From NCBI RefSeq assembly GCF_002479325.1, contig NZ_DLMO01000181.1, forward strand, positions 1 to 35,066: a DNA stretch of 35,066 nucleotides, written 5' to 3'. Below are positions 28,886-35,066 of this stretch, in pieces (position 1 is the first letter of the stretch; each line of letters starts with the position of its first letter). This DNA is from Brevundimonas sp. UBA7534 (GTDB lineage Bacteria > Pseudomonadota > Alphaproteobacteria > Caulobacterales > Caulobacteraceae). Below the pieces are notes generated by a model. It did no database searches, had not been told where the DNA came from, and was given only the letters and a program-made list of their open reading frames with translations. A program made the position numbers and the translations under genes.

Positions 28886-30832
28886 ATGCCTTCCGCCTCG
28901 ACCCGTCCCGACCCGATCCTGACGCCGCCCCCCGCTCCGGGCCTCGACGACGCCCGCGCCCTGCTGGCCCGGGTCTGGGGCCACGCCGACTTCCGCGGCC
29001 TGCAGTCCGAGGTGGTGGCCCAGGTCCTGTCCGGCGCCGACGCCCTGGCGGTGCTGCCCACCGGCGGCGGCAAGAGCGTCTGCTACCAGATCCCCGCCAT
29101 CCTGCGCCCCGGCCTGGGGTTGGTGGTCTCGCCGCTGATCGCCCTGATGACCGACCAGGTCGAGGCGCTGAAGCAGCAGGGCGTCGCCGCCGCCCGCCTC
29201 GATTCCGGCGTCTCGCTGGACGACCGATCGGCCATCTGGCGCGCCGCGCGGGCCGGGGAGCTGGACCTGCTCTACGTCTCGCCCGAAGGCCTGGCGGCCG
29301 GCGCCATGCTGGACCGGCTGTCCGAACTGCCGCTCAGCCTGATCGCCATCGACGAGGCGCACTGCGTGTCTCAGTGGGGCCACGACTTCCGCCCCGACTA
29401 TCGCAATCTGGGCCTGCTGGCCGAGCGCTTTCCCGGCGTGCCCCGCATCGCCGTCACCGCCACCGCCGACGCGCGCACCCGCGACGACATCCTGCGCTCG
29501 CTGCGGTTGGAGGGGGCGCGGGTCTTCGTCGACAGCTTCGCCCGCCCGAACCTGCAGCTCTCGGCCGAGCGCAAGCCCAACGCCTCGCGCGCCCGCACCG
29601 ACGCCCGCGTCATCGAACTGGTGCGCGAGCGGCGCGGCAAGTCCGGCGTGGTCTATTGCGGCAGCCGCGACGGCTGCGAACGCGTGGCCCAGGCGCTGCG
29701 CGACGCGGGGACCAACGCCATCGCCTATCACGCCGGCATGGACACGCGCGAACGCGACCGCCGGCTGGAGCGCTTCCTGGCCGAGGACGGCGCCGTCATG
29801 GTCGCCACCATCGCCTTCGGCATGGGGGTGGACAAGGCCGACGTCCGCTTCGTCATCCACGCCGATCCGCCTGGCTCGCTGGAGGCCTACTGGCAGGAGA
29901 TCGGCCGCGCCGGTCGCGACGGCGAACCGGCCGAAGGGATCACCCTCTACGGCCCGTCCGACATCGCCTGGTCGCTGCGTCGTCTCGACGGCCGCCCGAT
30001 GGCCGAAGAGATCAAGCAGGTTCAGGTCCGCAAGGTGCGCCAGCTGTTCGCCATGCTGGACGGCGCGGTCTGCCGGCCCCAGGCGGTGCGTCGCTACTTC
30101 GGCGAACAGGACGCGGCCCCCTGCGGCGTCTGCGACGTCTGTTCCGATCCGCCCCTGCTCTATGACGCCACCGTTCCGGCCCAGAAGGCCCTGGCGGCGG
30201 TCCAGCGGCTGGGCGGTCGCTTCGGTCGGGGCCGCGTGGTCGATCACCTGACCGGCCGCACCAAGGACGTCCAGCCGTGGGAAACCCAGCTGTCGACCTG
30301 GGGCGTCGGCGCCGACCTGTCGCCCAACGGCTGGCGCGACATCGTCGACCACCTGCTTTTCGAGGGTCTGCTGGTGGAGGACCCGAACGACGGCAAGCCC
30401 CTGGTGGGGCTGGGCGAGGCCGAGGCCGTGCGCGCCGTCTATCGCGCCGAGCGGCGGATCGAGGTGCGCCGCGTCCCCGTCCGCTCCGACCCCCCGCGCC
30501 GCCGCGACCGGAGCGGAGAGGGCCGCAACGCCGCCCTGGAGTCGATGGAGGCCGACGTCCGCGCCCGCTTCGAGGCCCTGCGCGCCTGGCGCCGCGACCG
30601 CGCCGCCGAACAGCACGTGCCGCCCTATGTCATCTTCCAGGACAGGACCCTGATGGAGATCGCCCACGCCGAGCCCGGGGACCTCTCCGCTCTGGCCGCC
30701 GTCTCCGGCGTCGGCCAATCCAAGCTGGATCGCTACGGCAAGGGGGTGCTGGAGGCGTTGTCGCGCAAAGAGACGCCGGAGGATCGCCCACCGACATCAT
30801 CGACCGCGCCCGCGACCTGCGCTCCGAGATGA
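28886..30832 (+). CDS. recQ: ATP-dependent DNA helicase RecQ
   Basis: The 648-aa helicase has Walker A TGGGKS at 59-64, DEAH at 156-159, motif III SVTATAD-like (IAVTATADARTR) and motif VI QEIGRAGRDG. The zinc domain uses a Cys in AVCRPQAVRRYFGE and three in CGVCDVC. A wHTH/RQC region (about 425-520) and a C-terminal HRDC domain (about 555-630, ending in LSALAAVSGVGQSKLDRYGK) complete it. It unwinds DNA 3' to 5' in recombination and fork repair. The last 15 or so residues (PEDRPPTSSTAPATCAPR region) are low-complexity and overlap, in another frame, sequence resembling the start of the DUF559 protein. Confidence 0.96.
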   Translation: MPSASTRPDPILTPPPAPGLDDARALLARVWGHADFRGLQSEVVAQVLSGADALAVLPTGGGKSVCYQIPAILRPGLGLVVSPLIALMTDQVEALKQQGVAAARLDSGVSLDDRSAIWRAARAGELDLLYVSPEGLAAGAMLDRLSELPLSLIAIDEAHCVSQWGHDFRPDYRNLGLLAERFPGVPRIAVTATADARTRDDILRSLRLEGARVFVDSFARPNLQLSAERKPNASRARTDARVIELVRERRGKSGVVYCGSRDGCERVAQALRDAGTNAIAYHAGMDTRERDRRLERFLAEDGAVMVATIAFGMGVDKADVRFVIHADPPGSLEAYWQEIGRAGRDGEPAEGITLYGPSDIAWSLRRLDGRPMAEEIKQVQVRKVRQLFAMLDGAVCRPQAVRRYFGEQDAAPCGVCDVCSDPPLLYDATVPAQKALAAVQRLGGRFGRGRVVDHLTGRTKDVQPWETQLSTWGVGADLSPNGWRDIVDHLLFEGLLVEDPNDGKPLVGLGEAEAVRAVYRAERRIEVRRVPVRSDPPRRRDRSGEGRNAALESMEADVRARFEALRAWRRDRAAEQHVPPYVIFQDRTLMEIAHAEPGDLSALAAVSGVGQSKLDRYGKGVLEALSRKETPEDRPPTSSTAPATCAPR

Positions 30833-31131
30833 GTCTGCCGGAGGTGCAGCTCTGGCAGGCCCTGCGGGGACGACAGCTGGAGGGGCTGAAGTTCCGCCGC
30901 CAGCACCCGCTGCCGCCCTATGTGCTGGATTTCTACTGCGCCGAAGCCCGTCTCGCTGTCGAGATCGACGGGGAGACGCACGCCATGCCGGGGCGCGCCG
31001 CTCAGGACGCGCGCCGCGACTCCTTCCTTATGGAACAGGGCGTCCGCACGCTTCGCATACCGGCCCGGGCGGTGCTGGACGATCTGGCCAGCGTCACCGA
31101 TCACATCGCCCGCGAGGCGCGGCGACAGTGA
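30829..31131 (+). CDS. DUF559 endonuclease-domain protein, probably 5'-shortened
   Basis: From ATG 30829 this is 100 aa; the start overlaps the recQ stop as ATGA. MSLPEVQLWQALRGRQLEGL, KFRRQHPLPPYVLDFYCAEA, and RLAVEIDGETH followed by RRDSFLMEQGVRTLRIPA match the PD-(D/E)XK-like (Vsr-related) core of DUF559. Asp (in LDFYC), Glu and Asp (in VEIDGE) are the expected catalytic residues. The family normally has a few more residues at the front (an RARxLR-type helix). That helix is encoded just upstream in the same frame but has no start codon. The gene is followed at once by a cluster of palindromes (31133-31272). Confidence 0.82.
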   Translation: MSLPEVQLWQALRGRQLEGLKFRRQHPLPPYVLDFYCAEARLAVEIDGETHAMPGRAAQDARRDSFLMEQGVRTLRIPARAVLDDLASVTDHIAREARRQ

Positions 31132-31132
31132 T

Positions 31133-31272
31133 CTTCTCCCGCTTGCGGGAGAAGTGGCCCGTCGATCGGCGCAGCCGATCCAGGGTCGATGAGGGCGGTA
31201 ATCTCACTTCCCCCATCATCAGGCGCGTCGCTTCGCGCCCCGACCTGACACTTCCCCCGCCCGCGGGGGAAG
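31133..31272. repeat. REP/BIME-like palindrome cluster
   Basis: The whole gap between the DUF559 stop and the hydrolase stop is made of inverted repeats. Arms are CTTCTCCCGC/GCGGGAGAAG (31133-31154), GATCGGC/GCCGATC (31164-31180), GGCGCG/CGCGCC (31222-31239) and CTTCCCCCGC/GCGGGGGAAG (31251-31272). The two ends are related to each other in inverse orientation, so the block looks like two REP units head to head. It could also act as a bidirectional transcription barrier. It is the only copy seen in this window. Confidence 0.75.
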
Positions 31273-31277
31273 ATTCT

Positions 31278-32171
31278 TCACGCAAGGAAGCGGCGCACCA
31301 CGGCCAGGAACCGGTCCGGCTGGTCGATCATCACCTGGTGTTCGGCCCCCTCGATCCGCTCGAACCGGGCGGGCTGGCGCAGGTTGGCGAAGCCGTAGCG
31401 GTAGAGGCCCTCCAGCCGGTTGCGGGGATTGCCCGTGTCGGGGCTCCAGCCATAGACGACCGTGACCGGGGCGGTGATCTCGCGCAGCCGCAGGCGCAGG
31501 TCGACCGTCAGCGCCTCATACAGGCCCTGGGCCAGCACCCGCCGGTCGCCGCCCTGAAGGTTCAGGCCGTTGAACACCATGTCGCCGGCCAGTCCCAGGT
31601 CGCCGCCCAGGGCCGACACCTGACCCGCCAGCGCCTTGTCCCCGAACAGCATTAGGGCCTGGTATCCCAGCCGCGCCAGCGGCTCGACCTGGCCCGGCGT
31701 CGCGCGCGAATCGACCAGGGCCGGAAAGAAGGGCGAGGAGTCCACCACCATCACCCGCCCCACGCCTTCGCCCATGTCGGCGGCGACCCTCAGCGCGATC
31801 TGCCCGCCCAGGGAGTGGCCGATCAAGGCGGGCTGGCCGAGGCCCTGCGTCTGGATATAGCGGCGGATCTCGTTGGCCGCCGGCCCCGACAGGCCGCCGC
31901 CTGCATTGGCGCCGATGTCGGTCTGGCCGAAGCCGCGCAGCGTGACCAGGTGCACCCGGTAGCGGTCGTCCAGCCGGTCCGCGGTCGATCGCCACGCCGC
32001 CCCGGTCGATCCCAGGCCGGGAATGAAGATCACGTCCGGGCCGCTGCCGCGCGTCTCCACGATGATCCGATCCGAATGAAACGGCGAGGTGCGGCTCTGG
32101 TCCTGGGCTTGCGCCCCATCGGGCGCGACGGCGACGATGAACAGGCACAGGGCGGCGAGAAGGCGAAACAT
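31278..32171 (-). CDS. Secreted/periplasmic alpha/beta hydrolase
   Basis: The 297-aa protein starts at ATG 32171 with a signal peptide (MFRLLAALCLFIVAVAPDGA, then QAQ). The alpha/beta hydrolase fold is clear: VIFIPGLGSTGAAWRSTADR with the oxyanion segment, nucleophile Ser120 in GHSLGGQ, and a final His in EGAEHQVMIDQPDRF. A Gly-rich insert and VTVVYGWSPDT near the acid residue suggest an esterase or lipase-like enzyme; the substrate is unknown. It is monocistronic by spacing and converges on the palindrome cluster and the DUF559 gene. Confidence 0.92.
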   Translation of the reverse strand: MFRLLAALCLFIVAVAPDGAQAQDQSRTSPFHSDRIIVETRGSGPDVIFIPGLGSTGAAWRSTADRLDDRYRVHLVTLRGFGQTDIGANAGGGLSGPAANEIRRYIQTQGLGQPALIGHSLGGQIALRVAADMGEGVGRVMVVDSSPFFPALVDSRATPGQVEPLARLGYQALMLFGDKALAGQVSALGGDLGLAGDMVFNGLNLQGGDRRVLAQGLYEALTVDLRLRLREITAPVTVVYGWSPDTGNPRNRLEGLYRYGFANLRQPARFERIEGAEHQVMIDQPDRFLAVVRRFLA

Positions 32172-32215
32172 GGCGGCGACCTAACGCCGGATCGGGGCCA
32201 TTGGTTGACCTCGGT

Positions 32216-32698
32216 TCACCGTCGGGTCCGCAGATAGGCCAGGGTCAGGGCGTAGCGCGCCAGTTCCGACAGGACCAGGCAGGCCAGCAGGGCGTTGGCG
32301 ATCAGAACGAGCAGATTGGCCGGCGTGGTCCAGCGCAGCAGGGGCCGCAGGACGGGATCTCCGATCAGGCCCAAAACGAACAGGGTCGCCGCCACCGCCG
32401 ACAGCAGCCCGATCAGCGCCATCAGCGAGACGTGACTGGCGGTCAGGGCCGCCCGGCGCTCGGCGGCGCCTTCGCGCTCGTGCGCACGGGGCGCGAGACG
32501 CGCGATCAGGGTCAGGACCCCTTCTCCGACCGCGATGAGCACCAGCCCCAGCACGAACAGGCCGCCCATGTCGGCGGCGAAGCCCTGGCCCTTCAGGTCG
32601 CCGGCCGCCACGTGCGACACCAGCCGCCAGCCGTAGAGGCCCCAGACGCCCGCGGTGACGACGATGGCGATCCACAGATGACGTTCGCGCAGGCTCAT
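32216..32698 (-). CDS. Four-helix membrane protein, function unknown
   Basis: The 160-aa protein from ATG 32698 shows hydrophobic segments near residues 8-25, 42-65, 90-112 and 125-150, with charged loops (LAPRAHEREGAAERRAALTA between helices 2 and 3). I recognise no family motif. The start is 4 bases after the mutM stop on the same strand, so it is cotranscribed with mutM, and probably translationally coupled. Such a membrane gene after mutM has no obvious link to base excision repair. The hydrolase gene lies 44 bases further on. Confidence 0.8.
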   Translation of the reverse strand: MSLRERHLWIAIVVTAGVWGLYGWRLVSHVAAGDLKGQGFAADMGGLFVLGLVLIAVGEGVLTLIARLAPRAHEREGAAERRAALTASHVSLMALIGLLSAVAATLFVLGLIGDPVLRPLLRWTTPANLLVLIANALLACLVLSELARYALTLAYLRTRR

Positions 32699-32702
32699 GG
32701 CC

Positions 32703-33563
32703 TCACCGTTTCTGGCAACTGGGGCAGTAGAAGGTCGAACGCCCGCCCTGGACGATGCGGCGCACGACGCCCGTGCAGCCCTCGCCCCGGCACGGCTGGC
32801 CCTCGCGGCCATAGACGTCGAAGCGGTGCTGGAAATAGCCCTGTCCGCCCTCGGCGTTGGCGAAGTCGCGCAGGGTCGAGCCGCCGGCCGCGATGGCGTC
32901 GTTCAGCACCGCGCGCACTTCGGTCGCCAGCCGCTCCAACCGCGCCTTCGAGACCGCGCCAGCCGCGACCCGGGGCGAGATGCGGGCGCGGTACAGCGCC
33001 TCGCAGACATAGATGTTGCCCAGGCCCGCCACGATCCGCTGGTCCAGCAGACTGACCTTGATGTTCTGTGTCTTTCCGGCGAAGGCCTCCACCAGATGCG
33101 CGCCGGAAAAGCCGTTGCCCAACGGCTCGGGACCCAGGCCGGCGAACCACGGATGGGCCTCGACCGCGTCGGTGGCGATCAGACCCATGAAGCCGAACCG
33201 GCGCGCGTCGGCGAAGCCGATGCGGGTGCGTCCGGGCCGTTCGGCGCAGGCGCTGAAATGCTCGTGCTTGCCGGCGATGGGGGCCGGTTCCTCGAACTCG
33301 CCCAACTGGCGGCCGTCCAGGGTGAAGCGGCCGGTCATGCCCAGGTGGGTGACCCAGGTCTCCCCGGTCGACAGGGGCATCAGCAGATATTTGGCCCGGC
33401 GGTCGATACGCTCGACCCGCGTGCCCTCCAGCCGCTCGACGAACTGCTCGGGGAAGGGAAAGCGCAGGTCGGGGCGGTTGATCCGCACATGGGTCAACCG
33501 CGCGCCCTCCAGCACCGGCGTCAGGCCGCGTCTGACGGTTTCGACCTCGGGAAGTTCGGGCAT
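32703..33563 (-). CDS. mutM: Formamidopyrimidine-DNA glycosylase (Fpg)
   Basis: The 286-aa enzyme removes 8-oxoguanine and FapyG from DNA and nicks the strand. Pro2 and Glu3 (MPELPEVETVRRGL) form the catalytic N-terminus after Met removal. The DNA-binding Lys is in RRAKYLLM, and the helix-two-turn-helix is in DQRIVAGLGNIYVCEALY. The C-terminal zinc finger has Cys residues in PCRGEGC and FYCPSC; QRKTFYCP-type spacing is normal. Length and domains are complete. ATG 33563 is fixed by the Pro-Glu start. The upstream 130 bases to the divergent OPT gene show no clear promoter. Confidence 0.97.
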   Translation of the reverse strand: MPELPEVETVRRGLTPVLEGARLTHVRINRPDLRFPFPEQFVERLEGTRVERIDRRAKYLLMPLSTGETWVTHLGMTGRFTLDGRQLGEFEEPAPIAGKHEHFSACAERPGRTRIGFADARRFGFMGLIATDAVEAHPWFAGLGPEPLGNGFSGAHLVEAFAGKTQNIKVSLLDQRIVAGLGNIYVCEALYRARISPRVAAGAVSKARLERLATEVRAVLNDAIAAGGSTLRDFANAEGGQGYFQHRFDVYGREGQPCRGEGCTGVVRRIVQGGRSTFYCPSCQKR

Positions 33564-33696
33564 GGCCCGTCCTAGCGCGCCCGGCGGGGCCGATCCAGCG
33601 GCGCGGCGGCGGCGCGCCAAGGGGCAGGGGGCGATCAGCCTCTAGGCGCCTGCGACAATATGCGCTTACGGTCGGCGCGAACCGTGGGAATTTCCG

Positions 33697-35066
33697 ATGA
33701 CTGATGCAAACGCCGCGGCCGCCAAGGGCGGTAAGCGGCTCGAACTCACCCTCCGCGCCGTGGTGCTGGGGTGCGTGCTGGCGGTGATCTTCACCGCCGC
33801 CAACACCTATCTGGGCCTGCTGGTGGGCCTGACCTTCGCCTCGGCCATTCCGGCGGCGGTGATCTCCATGGCGATCCTGCGGGCGTTCCGCACCTCGACC
33901 CTCTGGGAGAACATGACCGTCCAGACCGTGGCCTCGGTCGGCGGGGCCATGAGTTCGATCATCTTCGTCCTGCCAGGCCTGGTGATGATCGGCTGGTGGC
34001 TGTCCTTCCCCTTCTGGCAGTCGGTGCTGATCTGCATCCTGGGCGGGGTGCTGGGCGTGACCTTCTCCATCCCGCTGCGCCGGGCCCTGGTGGTCAACGG
34101 CGGCCTGCCCTACCCCGAGGGCGTCGCCGCCGCCGAGGTGCTGAAGGTCGGCTCGCGCGGGGCCGAACAGAGCGAAAGCGCGGTGCGCGAGAACAAGTCG
34201 GGCCTGTGGGTCGTGGTCGCCGGCGCCGCCGCCTCGGCCGGCTATGCTCTGCTGGTGGCGGGCCGCATCTTCGCCGGAGAGGCCGCACGATTCTTCAAGT
34301 TGCCGGCCGCGCTGGGCGGCGGGGCCACGGGCATGGGTTTCGGCATGCAGTTCGCCCTGCTGGGCGCCGGCCACCTGATCGGCCTGACCGTGGGACTGGC
34401 GCAGCTGTTCGGCCTGGTGCTGGCCTGGGCGATCGCCGTGCCCATCCTGACCAGCCCGGACACGGTCGCCTGGCTGACGGCGCACGGGATCCCGTCGATC
34501 GCCTCGACCCTGCCGGCCGGCGTGTCCGCCGAGGAGCTGGCCGGGACGGTGTGGAGCCGCGAGGTGCGCTTCATGGGCGCGGGCGTCATCGGCGTCGCCG
34601 CCATCTGGACCCTGCTGAAGCTGGCCGGGCCGCTGGTCGGGGGGCTGACCTCGGCCCTGGCCGCCAACGCCCGCCGGTCGCACGGCGAGACGCTGGAGCG
34701 GACCGAGATGGACCTGCCGATCAAGCTGGTGGGCGGGCTGTCGCTGGCCTGCCTGATCGGCATCGCCGGCCTGCTGGCCTGGTTCGCCCAGAGCGCGCCG
34801 GCCCTGGCGGGATCGACCGTCCTGCTGGTCGGCGGGGGCCTAGTCTATGTGGTGCTGATCGGCTTCGCCGTGGCGGCCATCTGCGGCTACATGGCCGGCC
34901 TGATCGGCTCGTCCAACAGCCCGGTGTCGGGCGTCGGCATCCTGGCCATCGTCATCGCCTCGGTGCTGATGCTGGGGGTGATGGCCGTCGCCGGCGTGCC
35001 GGCCGATCCGTCGATCATCGCCTTCGCCCTGATCGTGACGGCGGTGGTCTTCGCCGTGGCCGTCAT
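33697..35066 (+). CDS. OPT-family oligopeptide/metal-chelate transporter (cut by right edge)
   Basis: At least 456 codons are present from ATG 33697, and the frame is open at the window end. The N-terminal LTLRAVVLGCVLAVIFTAAN, then TYLGLLVGLTFASAIPAAVI, is diagnostic of bacterial OPT proteins. GLPYPEGVAAAEVLKVG and LIGSSNSPVSGVGILAI are further family segments. At least nine hydrophobic helices are visible. Family members take up peptides or metal chelates such as siderophore-like complexes using the proton gradient; the substrate here is unknown. The gene diverges from mutM. About 200 further residues would be expected to the right. Confidence 0.92.
   Translation, partial: MTDANAAAAKGGKRLELTLRAVVLGCVLAVIFTAANTYLGLLVGLTFASAIPAAVISMAILRAFRTSTLWENMTVQTVASVGGAMSSIIFVLPGLVMIGWWLSFPFWQSVLICILGGVLGVTFSIPLRRALVVNGGLPYPEGVAAAEVLKVGSRGAEQSESAVRENKSGLWVVVAGAAASAGYALLVAGRIFAGEAARFFKLPAALGGGATGMGFGMQFALLGAGHLIGLTVGLAQLFGLVLAWAIAVPILTSPDTVAWLTAHGIPSIASTLPAGVSAEELAGTVWSREVRFMGAGVIGVAAIWTLLKLAGPLVGGLTSALAANARRSHGETLERTEMDLPIKLVGGLSLACLIGIAGLLAWFAQSAPALAGSTVLLVGGGLVYVVLIGFAVAAICGYMAGLIGSSNSPVSGVGILAIVIASVLMLGVMAVAGVPADPSIIAFALIVTAVVFAVAV

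Noticed and set aside
27818..30718. Leftward open frame of 966 codons opposite the NDUFA9-like gene and recQ
   Set aside because: Shadow of two clear genes; no domain signature, and low-complexity Gly/Gln/His/Asp composition.
31133..31272. CRISPR array or insertion sequence end
   Set aside because: The palindromes are not evenly spaced, there are no spacers of equal size, and no transposase or target duplication is visible; REP-like repeats explain it better.
32695..34683. Leftward frame of 662 codons that spans mutM in a shifted frame and the antisense of the OPT gene
   Set aside because: Both halves are explained by real genes in other frames.

Overview
The window looks like chromosome of a high-GC alphaproteobacterium of the order Caulobacterales, most likely Brevundimonas or a close relative. 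The evidence is a PhyR-NepR-EcfG(SigT) general stress response (GSR) locus with its sensor kinase, Flp/Tad pilus genes, the alphaproteobacterial type of histidyl-tRNA synthetase, and very strong GC3 codon use that opens long antisense shadow frames. It is mostly core chromosome. I see no prophage, integrase, insertion sequence or CRISPR array.

Left part (1-3.6 kb): a compact GSR module. A PhyK-type kinase (cut by the left edge), sigT and nepR run leftward, and phyR runs rightward. Between nepR and phyR lie two divergent exact EcfG promoters (GGAAC-N16-CGTT), so the circuit drives itself. About 1.3 kb further, a second divergent pair of exact EcfG promoters was found by reading. The leftward one serves a 119-aa single-pass membrane protein. 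The rightward one has no ORF behind it, but leads into a roughly 118-nt C-rich stem-loop sequence ending in a strong intrinsic terminator. I interpret this as a stress-induced small RNA, possibly the counterpart of Caulobacter GsrN. Kinase, anti-sigma factor, sigma factor, response regulator, a membrane effector and an sRNA would then sit within 3.6 kb.

3.6-8.6 kb: a rightward set of small-molecule enzymes (zinc-free MDR reductase, MaoC-like hot-dog protein, an unknown 85-aa protein, FAH-family hydrolase), a DUF1453 membrane protein, tRNA-Leu(CAA) and hisS. The hisS-M13 peptidase gap carries a second ncRNA candidate, with four small hairpins in tandem and a terminator. 9-14 kb: secreted M13 metallopeptidase, KefB/C-type antiporter and a TetR regulator. 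14-15.8 kb: rplU-rpmA with structured leaders, then a GNAT acetyltransferase.

15.8-18.3 kb: a satellite Tad/Flp locus. Two 62-aa Flp pilins and a 51-aa membrane protein run leftward. A stand-alone CpaC N-terminal-like domain and two TadE-type pseudopilins run rightward. No secretin, ATPase or prepilin peptidase is in view, so these proteins must use machinery encoded elsewhere. 18.3-25 kb: pabB, a tyrosine-phosphatase-like protein, a wHTH regulator with a six-TM partner and a palindromic operator, a methyltransferase, AMP nucleosidase and a Bcr/CflA exporter. 25-35 kb: an M1 aminopeptidase lipoprotein, DUF488, an NDUFA9-like NAD(P)-binding protein, recQ overlapping a DUF559 endonuclease gene, a REP/BIME-like palindrome cluster, an alpha/beta hydrolase, a membrane protein, mutM and an OPT transporter cut by the right edge.
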